A DNA stretch of 64,000 nt from Pseudoalteromonas luteoviolacea. GTDB taxonomy: Bacteria; Pseudomonadota; Gammaproteobacteria; Enterobacterales; Alteromonadaceae. Position numbers and translations under genes: made by a program. The stretch is taken from the NCBI RefSeq assembly GCF_018100925.1, contig NZ_JAGJEH010000003.1:124001-188000 (forward strand). Direction: 5' to 3'. The notes beneath the pieces were generated by a model that was given only the letters and a program-made list of their open reading frames with translations, had not been told where the DNA came from and did not search any database. Positions 38,478 through 48,200 of the stretch are shown here, one piece after another (the first letter of the stretch is position 1; each line of letters opens with the position of its first letter).

Positions 38478-40894
38478 AGAATTCAACGTTAGTAGTCAAA
38501 CAATCCATTAAGAGCCTGAGTCGCAAGCCAACCTTAATGTTTGGTGTCATTGCAACACTTGGCTTAACACTCGGCGCATTTATATCTGTTTTAACGCTTG
38601 CATACTACATGTTTCTCAAACCACTTCCCTACCCTGATCAGGAGAGATTAGTCACGGTTGAGTACAGAGCGCTAAATGCGGAAGGGGGCGTGATGGGTAA
38701 TGCATTTACCTACCCTGGCGCCATTGAAATCTACAAAAATAATGACTCATTTGATGCTAGTGCACTGATGTTTTATGCAACCTCAGTGATGACATCAGAT
38801 AGTGCTCAACCAACCGTTGCTACCACATCGGTGACACCTGAGTGGTTTGATATCACTAGCGCGAAAACGTCTTTAGGTCGCGTTTTTACAGCTGATGAAG
38901 GATTGAATAGTCACATACCCCTAGCAGTTTTGAGCCACAAAACTTGGCAAGAAATGTTCAATTCAGATGAAGGCGTACTAGATCAAAGTGTGAGCTTTAA
39001 TGGCATCTCTTACAAAATTGTCGGGGTTTTATCACCCGATTTTATTGAACCAAGGATCCGTGCAGATCAGTCATCTACAAGCGTTTGGCTAACTTGGGAC
39101 CAAAACTCCGCAATGGCCAAAGAAACTTGGTCGTACATTGATGGTGGCATCGTCTACGTTGCAAAAGTAAAAGCAGGTGTGACAGCAGATATTGCCGCTC
39201 AGCAATCATCACCAAGAGCCAGTGAGCTTTTTAACCAAAATAATGTCGGCATTCCTTTTTTCAAAGGGTGGTCAATCGAGCTAATCGTCACTTCATTGAA
39301 AGATAAAGTATTAGGTGACAGTCAAAAAACAGTGACTATGTTGGTTCTTGGGGCATTTGCATTATTGTTGATAGCCATGGCTAACATCACTAACTTATTT
39401 ATTTCAAGAACAATTGAACAACACCGAAAACTCGCTATCAACGCAGCTCTCGGTGCAAAGAAATCTCAATTGCATGTCATATTCTTGCTTGAAGCGACAT
39501 TACTAATGCTACCAGCGGCGATTTTTGGACTTGTTATCGCCTATGTTGGCATTGAGATCATGCAAGCATTTTTCACTGACCTTCTTCCAAGAAGTAATGA
39601 GCTAAGCCTCAACTTTATGAGCGTCATTTCTGCATTTGTACTTATGGTAGTTCTGATACTCACCTTCTCTCGAGTAAATTTATCAATGATAAATTACAAA
39701 GAGCTAAGAGCCGCAATTCAATCAAGTGGTAAAGGCTCTGGTTTACAGGTGTCACAAAAAACTCGCTCCAGTTTAATGGTTGCCCAAATTGCCATTGCAA
39801 GCCTTATCATTTTCGCAACCTCTGTTTTATTTTCAGAGGCCTACAAGAAAGTTAACCAACCTCTTGGCATGAAAATCGATGGCTTGGTCAATGTTAACTT
39901 CTCGCATATGGAAAAGCATTCTGTGAAGTGGGATGAAATGGCAGCGCTACTTGTTGAAACGAAAGCCCAAATAGAGAGGCTACCGCAAGTTGAATCTGTC
40001 ACATTTGGCGAATCCCCGCTGTCCTCTTTTAGTATGTGGGCCGCAACTGACGTCGAAACAAATGAGAACTTTGTTCCTATTGGTAAAAGTGTTGATAGCA
40101 ACTACTTCAATACACTAGATATTTCCTTCATAGAAGGGAAAGGCTTTGACCGCAGCGAACTCAATGGTGATAGCAATGCACTTGTTGTCAATCAGGGTTT
40201 TGCTAGGCTGTTGTCTGGTAATGACAGTGCACTAGGCAAAAAGCTCTTAGTAAGAAACAAAGAGCACGTCATTGTTGGTGTAATAGATAACATCATGGTA
40301 CCGGGCGCTGAAAATGATGCGGCACGTTTATACGTTCCAATCGACAAGGCAAACCAGTCCATGCTCATTAAAATTAAAGACAATCAAACAGTTGATAGAA
40401 CTGATATCGTTAACATTATTTATGGTATTGATTCGAAGTTGGCTGTGTTTGAATTTGAGTCACTTGCACAGACAAAGTACATGTCTCAATTTGGCGAAAT
40501 TGTTACCATTATTTCTACCCTCGCCATTTCTTTAATTAGCACAATTCTAGCCGGTTTGGGTCTTTACGGTGTTCTCAATTACACCACTCAGATGAACAAA
40601 TTTGAACTAGGTACGCGATTAGCACTTGGCTCTAAACGCAAGCAATTAATTTTGTTTGTCTTTAAAAACAATCTCAAATCATATGCTGTGGGAGTCTCTA
40701 TTGCTACAGCTATGCTGATCATCGCTTATCTAATTGACCCTAATTTACTCTCTCAATATATAGGCTTTGAACTTGTTGCGATTGGCGTATACACACTTGC
40801 GCTGATTTTAGCAATTTCTTGGATTGCCTGTTACGTACCATTGAGACCCATATTAAATAGACCTCTTGTCTATAGCTTGAAATCTGGAGATTAA
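38474..40894 (+). CDS. Large FtsX/MacB-type ABC permease (duplicated, ADOP-like)
   Basis: An 806-residue permease with two copies of the MacB periplasmic-core plus FtsX unit. There is a membrane segment at ~21-45, a periplasmic core at ~50-280, three segments at ~285-395, a second single segment at ~430-455, a second core, and three C-terminal segments from ~680. This duplicated architecture (acidobacterial-duplicated-orphan-permease type) is usual for antimicrobial-peptide-type and NRPS-linked efflux pumps. GTRLALGSKRKQLI near the C-terminus is a typical FtsX coupling motif, as is INAALGAKKSQL in the first copy. It overlaps the ATPase gene by 4 bases. Substrate is inferred from context only. 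Confidence 0.92.
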   Translation: MKNSTLVVKQSIKSLSRKPTLMFGVIATLGLTLGAFISVLTLAYYMFLKPLPYPDQERLVTVEYRALNAEGGVMGNAFTYPGAIEIYKNNDSFDASALMFYATSVMTSDSAQPTVATTSVTPEWFDITSAKTSLGRVFTADEGLNSHIPLAVLSHKTWQEMFNSDEGVLDQSVSFNGISYKIVGVLSPDFIEPRIRADQSSTSVWLTWDQNSAMAKETWSYIDGGIVYVAKVKAGVTADIAAQQSSPRASELFNQNNVGIPFFKGWSIELIVTSLKDKVLGDSQKTVTMLVLGAFALLLIAMANITNLFISRTIEQHRKLAINAALGAKKSQLHVIFLLEATLLMLPAAIFGLVIAYVGIEIMQAFFTDLLPRSNELSLNFMSVISAFVLMVVLILTFSRVNLSMINYKELRAAIQSSGKGSGLQVSQKTRSSLMVAQIAIASLIIFATSVLFSEAYKKVNQPLGMKIDGLVNVNFSHMEKHSVKWDEMAALLVETKAQIERLPQVESVTFGESPLSSFSMWAATDVETNENFVPIGKSVDSNYFNTLDISFIEGKGFDRSELNGDSNALVVNQGFARLLSGNDSALGKKLLVRNKEHVIVGVIDNIMVPGAENDAARLYVPIDKANQSMLIKIKDNQTVDRTDIVNIIYGIDSKLAVFEFESLAQTKYMSQFGEIVTIISTLAISLISTILAGLGLYGVLNYTTQMNKFELGTRLALGSKRKQLILFVFKNNLKSYAVGVSIATAMLIIAYLIDPNLLSQYIGFELVAIGVYTLALILAISWIACYVPLRPILNRPLVYSLKSGD

Positions 40895-40903
40895 CTAGCC
40901 CTA

Positions 40904-40937
40904 TAGGTGAGTTGAATGACAAGGTTCTACTCACCTA
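40904..40937 (+). terminator. Inverted repeat after the permease gene
   Basis: TAGGTGAGT (40904-40912) and its exact complement ACTCACCTA (40929-40937) enclose a 16-base loop, starting about 10 bases after the permease stop. No T-run follows on the plus strand, so it may be a weak terminator, an mRNA-stability hairpin or a regulator site separating the efflux genes from the biosynthetic genes. Confidence 0.45.
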
Positions 40938-41071
40938 GCCCCACAAAAATAAAAACAAAAAAGCAAAAAAATAAAAAGATGGCAAATAAAAAGCCACAAC
41001 ATAAAAACTAAAATAAAAATAAAACGACCCAAAGTTAAATAGTTATATTTAGCAAGTTAAAGGAGCTAGAA
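40938..41071 (+). promoter_or_regulatory. A-rich leader before the hydroxylase gene
   Basis: No gene. A stretch of about 80 bases is almost all A with scattered T, C and G on the plus strand (repeated AAAATAAAA-like units), followed by AAAGGAG six bases before the hydroxylase ATG. The purine strand bias is marked; it may curve the DNA at a promoter or keep the mRNA unstructured. Confidence 0.4.
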
Positions 41072-42103
41072 ATGTCACTTTCAATATGCAGTAAATTAAA
41101 TATGGATATTGACCTACCAGAACTAAAAAAAGAACTAGAAATTATCCAAAGACTTCAGTGGCACAAAGAGTCTCCTTTTATTGCTGAAAATGTCCCTGGA
41201 TTAAATACTACTGTTTATCATAGTGGAAACTGGAAAGTGGTCAGTTTGCGCTCCCTAGGTGGCAGCGAATCTCGGACAGACCCAGGAGGCCCAAGCATCC
41301 ATGACTATGAATATAACGAGATGAGCAAACACACTCCATATATTCGTAAGCTGATGTCGTATTTCGGTGGTGATATTCGTACCGTTAGGCTGTCATCCAT
41401 GGGACCTGGCATGTCAATACAAGAGCACTGTGATACTTTTGTAGCGCTCCAATATGGCCAAGTCAGATTACACATCCCTATTCAAACTGATGAAAATGTC
41501 ATTATGAGGTTTGGTAAAGAGGAGTTTCACTGGCCAGAAGGTGAGTTGTGGTATGGTGACTTTTCAGTACCGCATAGCGTAGATAATGGCAGTGACAAAC
41601 ATCGTATTCACCTAATTTTTGATGCCTATATCACCGACAAACTACTTGAGCTATTCCCTCAATCTGAGCAAAAAGCAATAGCTGCAAAGCAGATACTCAG
41701 CCATCAAAATAGCCAGCCGCTTGCTGTTGAATCTCTTAAAAAATATCAGTGTGACTTTGATATCTCAGCCGCTTTGTTAAAAGGCATATTTGAAACAGAT
41801 GACGGTATCCTAGGCATCATTAGTGGCCAAATAAAGTTAATCAACAATAGTGAACTGCAATTTTGGTTAGATGAAAAGCCTCTCTTTACTTTAGAACCGC
41901 TTAGCGATGGACTATTTAAATTCCGCGGGTGGAGTGTCGAGCGCACCATTGAATTTAAATGGCACCAAGATACGCTCTCCGAAATGGTATGGCAGTTTAA
42001 TTGTGGGCTACACAAGACATTGGTCACCATTCCCGTCACCGCCACTACAGAAAAAAGTGCAAAACCTAGGTTAGTTGAAAGGCAATGTGAACCATGCGTT
42101 TAA
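41072..42103 (+). CDS. Aspartyl/asparaginyl beta-hydroxylase-family 2-oxoglutarate oxygenase
   Basis: A 343-residue Fe(II)/2-oxoglutarate oxygenase of the Asp/Asn hydroxylase (PF05118-like) fold. Visible residues: the iron ligands His119 and Asp121 in EHCDTF, His168 in VPHSVDNG, and Arg178 in HRIHLIFD for the 2-oxoglutarate carboxylate. The core covers residues ~30-190. The remaining ~150 residues form an extra C-terminal part that I do not recognise. Family members in NRPS clusters hydroxylate an amino acid, often Asp or Asn, either free or bound to a carrier. Its place just before the NRPS genes of the right operon supports a tailoring role. A strong AAAGGAG supports the start. The substrate is not known. 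Confidence 0.88.
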   Translation: MSLSICSKLNMDIDLPELKKELEIIQRLQWHKESPFIAENVPGLNTTVYHSGNWKVVSLRSLGGSESRTDPGGPSIHDYEYNEMSKHTPYIRKLMSYFGGDIRTVRLSSMGPGMSIQEHCDTFVALQYGQVRLHIPIQTDENVIMRFGKEEFHWPEGELWYGDFSVPHSVDNGSDKHRIHLIFDAYITDKLLELFPQSEQKAIAAKQILSHQNSQPLAVESLKKYQCDFDISAALLKGIFETDDGILGIISGQIKLINNSELQFWLDEKPLFTLEPLSDGLFKFRGWSVERTIEFKWHQDTLSEMVWQFNCGLHKTLVTIPVTATTEKSAKPRLVERQCEPCV

Positions 42104-42173
42104 ATATAACCCTGTAATAATAAATGGGGTTTATAGCAATAAAATCAACACATCCAACCGTTAATAGCTAGAT

Positions 42174-42205
42174 GATACACGCCTTGATTAAAGTCGAGGC
42201 GTATC
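42174..42205 (+). terminator. Hairpin between hydroxylase and NRPS genes
   Basis: GCCTTGA and TCGAGGC (one G-T pair) enclose TTAAAG, extended outward by GATAC and GTATC with a two-base bulge. It has no T-run. It could act as an attenuator or processing site in the operon; the next NRPS start lies ~65 bases on and has only a weak ribosome-binding site. Confidence 0.35.
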
Positions 42206-42270
42206 AAACTATTAAAGAGGTTAAATTGTCTTAACCCCCCGCCCTAACCAAATAAGCACTGTAGAACATT

Positions 42271-45200
42271 ATGGCTAACGACTTAAATATCATAAGAAAC
42301 TTTATAAAAGAAAAAATTCAAAACGGGTTAAAGGTCAGCTCACAAAATGGCAAACTTATCATCAAAGGTAATCTTGCGTCACTGTCTAACGAAGACAAAC
42401 AATTTTTTAAGCAAAATAAAGACAGTATTATCTCTGTTGTTTCACAACTCTCTAATACTCGCTCGAAGCTAAAACCCCATACTTATCCGAAAGACCGCAT
42501 CCCACTGTCCTTCTCGCAACAGCGGTTATGGTTTTTAGATAAAGTACAAGGAGGAGGGATAGAGTATAACGTCCCTCTTATTTTTAAAGTTACCGGTTCA
42601 TTAGACTTAGCGTCGGTCAAAAAAGCCTTACAGTCCATACTTGAGCGGCACGAAGTTTTAAGAACTGTTTATATTGAAACTGAACAAAGCCTTGTTTACC
42701 AAAAAGTATGTGATAACCCAAAAGTCGATATTGAACGGTATGACCTCACTGAAGTAGCAGATAATAGAAAACAGTCGCAAGTCAAAAGCATCATTACACA
42801 AAATGCAGCCAAGCCATTCAATCTTAGTTCAGACCTTATGCTCCGCTGTCTCTATATCCACACGTCAAATGCGACTGACACTCAACCTAGCTCTGGTGTG
42901 CTGTTTTTCAATATACACCACATAGCTTCAGATGGCTGGTCAATGAATGTTATATCCAGAGAGTTTGTTACTTTCTACCAAGCGCATAGCGCAGGTGAAA
43001 GTGCTGAACTTCCACCTTTGCAATTTCAATATGCCGACTATGCATGTTGGCAAAGAGAGTGGTTAGACGGCAAAGTATTAGACACGCAATTGTCTTACTG
43101 GCAGAAAAAACTAGACGGTGCCCCTGCACTTCATGGGATCGCAACCCTTAACGCCAGACCAAAAGTAAAACAAAGTGTTGGCAAAACGGTGAGCAAACCT
43201 CTCTCGTTAGACATTGCCACTAAACTACAAAAAATAGCAAATGACTTTCAGCTAACGCCATTTATGCTCATTCACGCAACATTGGCCTTGGTCATATCAA
43301 AACACAGTAACTCGCAAGATATTGTTATAGGTACACCCGTAGCCAATCGACTGGTCGCTGGGCTTGAGCCGTTAATTGGTTTTTTTGTCAATTCTCTCGC
43401 ACTACGATTGAATACCAATCACACCAATTTGGCAGCCTATTTTGAACACGTAAGGGAAGTCCACTTAGAAGCACAATCGAATCAGGATGTTCCTTTTGAT
43501 CAATTGGTTGAACATTTAAAACTGGAGCGCAGTACCAGCCACTCTCCACTCATTCAAATAATGCTCACCACAATGACGGACTACAAACTGCAAAGTGATG
43601 TCAAATATGAGCTGCCGGGTATTGATATTGAACCACTCGATTTAGCCGAATCGACATCAAAATTTGATATGGATATTGATGTGAGCTTCACAAACAAAGG
43701 TCTTTTCATTGATTGGACATATGACGAAGCTCTTTTTGGTGAATCGCAAATTCAGCTGCTTGTAGAACACCTGTGCAATGCGCTTACTGCTATTAGCAAT
43801 TTGGGAGAACAATCTACCGGCCAAGTAGCACTTGCCGACATCGCTATGTTGTCAAATACAGAAATCGACAAGCTACTTGATAAGGCTGCTGGCTCGACAA
43901 TAGCTAGGGAAACACCGCAGTGCCTGCACCAAATATTTGAACAACAAACAGAGCTAACGCCTGATGCATGTGCCGTTATCACCAATCAAGGTGCCACCAG
44001 CTACCGAGAGTTGAATCACAAAGCCAATATTATCGCACACCAGATCCTGGCTTATAAAAAAGCAATGGTTAATCCACTCGTCGGCTTATACATTGAGCGC
44101 TCTGTGGAAATGATAGCTGGGCTTCTTGGCATATTAAAAGCAGGCTGTGGGTATTTGGCTCTGGACATTAAACACAGCGATAAGATTATTGTTGAGCGTG
44201 TAGAAGATGCAAATGTAGGGCTCATTCTCTCCAGCTCTGTCAATGCACAGGCGCTAAACGACACTGCCAATATTGATATTATTCACTTGGACAAAATTGA
44301 CTGGGTTCAAGAAGTACCCGATCTCGAAGTTTCTGTAAACGAGCAATCCCTTGCTTACGCACTCACAACGTCGGGGTCAACAGGTAAGCCTAAATTGATC
44401 GGCATGCACCACAAACCTTTGGTAAACCTTATTTATGCGATGCAGGAAAACTGCCAAGAAATAGCTAAGCCACATACTGTTTTGCAGTTTTCATCGATTG
44501 GCTTTGATATGAGTTTTACCGATATATTTTTAGCCTTGTTGCAAGGCGGTTCATTGCAATTGGTTACTGAAACTGAACAGTTTGACGTTGAAGAAATAGC
44601 GACAAAGCTCCAATCAGCAAATATTAGCCTCGCTAATTTGCCTTACTCTATGCTGCAAACACTAGCCAGTTACAGCAACGAAAGGCAACTTCTGTTCCCA
44701 TCACTTGAAGTTGTTATTTCTACCGCAGCATTGTTAGTCATCACGCCTGAGATCCGTACATTCTTTAAACGCCATCCCAATATCAGGCTTGTGAATCAAT
44801 ATGGTCCATCAGAAACGCACGTATGTACGTCGACCGTGCTGACCAGCGAAGTAGATGAGTGGCCAGAAAGTATCGCAATCGGAGCCCCTATTTCTAATAC
44901 ACACTGCTATGTCGTAGATCACAACGGTGAATTGGTACCAGACGGTGCTATCGGCGAGTTATTTATTGGCGGTGAATGTGTCGGTAAAGGGTATTTAAAC
45001 AATGCAGCGCTTACCAAGCAAAGCTTCATCCCTAACACCTTCCCTGGCGATACTTCTCCATTGTTATACCGCAGTGGTGATCTCGTTCGCTGGCTGGACA
45101 ATGGTGAATTAGAATATATCGGCAGAAAGGATGAGCAAGTTAAAATACGCGGGTTTAGAATAGAAATTGGTGCGGTTGAGAGTCAAATAACTAACTGTAG

Positions 45201-48200
45201 TAAGATTGCTAAATCTTGCGTGATTGCGATTGAAGACCGTGAGATGCTGGTCGCCTATATTTTGCCAAAAGCAACTATTGATATCTCTGAATTAAAAGCT
45301 GAGTTATCTCAAAAGCTGCCAGAATACATGATCCCAAACAGATTTATCGTGGTCGAAAACTGGCCCCTGACTACCAATGGTAAAACCGATAAAAAAAGGC
45401 TTCCTGCCTATGACGATGTGGTAGATGATGAAGGTATTTCGCCTCCAAAAACTATCACAGAACAAACACTGGCAGTGATATGGACAGAGCTATTAGGCGT
45501 GCCAAAAAATTCAATTGGCCGAGAATCTAGTTTCTTTTCATTGGGTGGGCATTCTTTATTAGCAGTCCGTCTCACCTCAGAAATTCGTACTCAGCTTGAT
45601 TGTGAAGTCGCCATAAAAGATGTGTTTCAATCGCCAACCTTAACCGCGCTGGCTAACATTATTGATACACAGAGTAACCGTGTTGAGCGCCCGCCAATCC
45701 TTCCCGTTGAGCGTACAGGCAAATACCTCCCCCTATCGTATTCACAGCAACGACTATGGTTTCTGGACTCGCTGCAAGGGGGGACGCCAGAATATAATAT
45801 GCCGATTATTTTCGAGCTCCATGGTGACTTAGACTTACCGCTGCTCAATCTCGTGTTCCAGACAATTGTGGACCGTCACGAAGTTTTGCGCACCAATTTT
45901 ATCAATACAAATGGCGAAGTCACGCAGCACATCAAGAGCGCAAAAAATGTGTCTTTTGCAACCACGGTCATTGACCTTGCCATCACAGACGGTGCAGATC
46001 AGACTGCCCAAATACAACAATTGGTAGAGCAAGAGATACGAACTCCATTTGACCTAGCCTGCGACTTAATGCTTCGAACCAAATATATTAAGACTGGTGA
46101 GCATGAAGGTGTGCTGACTGTAAATATGCACCATATTGCCTCAGATGGCTGGTCTTTAGAGGTATTTACTAAAGAATTCGTGACGCTGTATAGTGCTTTT
46201 CATGCAGGGCAAACCAACCCTCTACCAGCGCTCGACATTCAATATGCCGATTATGCCCATTGGCAGCGAAGCTATTTAAATGAAGCAATGCTTGAGTCGC
46301 AATTGACCTATTGGCAACAACAATTGGTAGATTTGCCGGAAGTGCATAATTTGCCGACACAATATCCACGCCCCAACATCAAACAGTACGAGGGCGACCT
46401 TGTAAAACTCAGTTTGCCAGAGCACGCGGCGCATCAACTACAAACTATGGCAAAAAAACATGGGGTTACGCAATTTATGCTCTGCCATGGTATTTTTGCA
46501 CTGTTGCTCGCCCGCTACTGCGGCACCAATGACATTGTGATAGGTGTACCTGTCGCCAATCGCCTTCATACGGAAGTGGACAATTTAATTGGTATGTTTA
46601 TCAACAACCTGGTTTTGCGCCTAGACGTCGAGCAAGGCTCTATCGCAAAATACCTACAACATGTGAAAACCACACATTTAGAGGCGCAAGAAAACCAGGA
46701 TGTTCCGTTTGAACAGTTAGTTGAAAGCTTAAATGTCACTCGAAGTACCAGCCATGCGCCACTTTTCCAAATTATGATGACAACCAATACAGAGTATGGC
46801 ATCAGCTCCAACGAGGAAAATTTCACATTACCAGGCATAGATCTCAAGCCTTACTCTTCAAATGTAATTCATGAAAAGTTTGACCTTCATGTTGATTTTC
46901 GAATTACCAATGGCGGAATAGATTTAAGCTGCACCTTTGACTGTCACTTGTTTGACAAAGCATTTATCACACAATTTATGGGCCACCTAGAGCAAATGGT
47001 GTTAGCTGTAAGTGCACAATCTTGTGCAACAGATACACAACTGTGTCCTTCGAAGTTACCTATGCTTAACCAAGAGGAAGCTGACTTCTTGCTACACGCT
47101 CTAAACGATACTGCTTCAGATTACCCATCGGATCTATGTATCCACGAGTTATTCGAGCATCAAGCAACAGCGCACCCTGATAATATCGCGATTGTATTTG
47201 AAAATGAGCAGCTGACCTATGGTGAACTGAATGCACGAGCAAACCAGTTAGCGCACTGTTTAGTTACTCAACACGATGTTAAGCCAGATACATTGGTAGG
47301 TCTATGTATCGAGCGTTCACTAGAAATGGTCATCGGTATACTCGCTATACTTAAAGCCGGGGGTGCATATGTACCTTTAGATCCAAGTTACCCACAAGCG
47401 CGCTTAAGCTATATGCTTGATGATGCGTCCTTAGATGTTGTGCTGAGCGAGAATAATACATCTGTGGTACTGCATGAGATCTATACAGGTACACTCATCG
47501 ATATGAAGAACAATTCATATTTCGATCAATTCCCCACTACAAATGTCGATCTTACGGCACAGGGCCTAACCTCATCTCACTTGGCATATGTCATATATAC
47601 GTCTGGCTCTACTGGTAAGCCTAAAGGTGTCATGGTAGAGCATCAAGCGTTGGTAAACCGAATTCACTGGATGCAAACCCAGTACAATATGACCGTCGAC
47701 GATACTGTACTCCAGAAAACACCATATAGCTTTGATGTATCGGTATGGGAGTTTGTGTGGCCACTGTCATACGGTGGACGGTTAGTCATTGCAAAACCAG
47801 AAGGGCATAAGGACTCTATTTACCTATGTGAGCTTATTCAGCGCAGTGCAATTACGAAACTTCACTTTGTACCTTCTATGCTAGGAGCCATGCTCGAAAA
47901 TGAAGAGTTCAAACTCTGTACTAATTTGAAACAAGTCTTTTGTAGCGGTGAAGCATTACAAGTGAGCCACGTAGAAGGGGTACGACAAGCATTACCAAAT
48001 ACAGAACTACACAATTTATATGGCCCAACAGAAGCTGCAATTGATGTAAGTTACTGGAACTGCAATGGAGATATCAGTCACGGAGTACCAATAGGAAAGC
48101 CCATTGATAATATTCAACTTATGGTGTTGGATAAGTTTCTAAACATGACCCCACATGGTGTAGCTGGAGAATTATTCATCGGCGGTGCCGGTTTGGCTCG

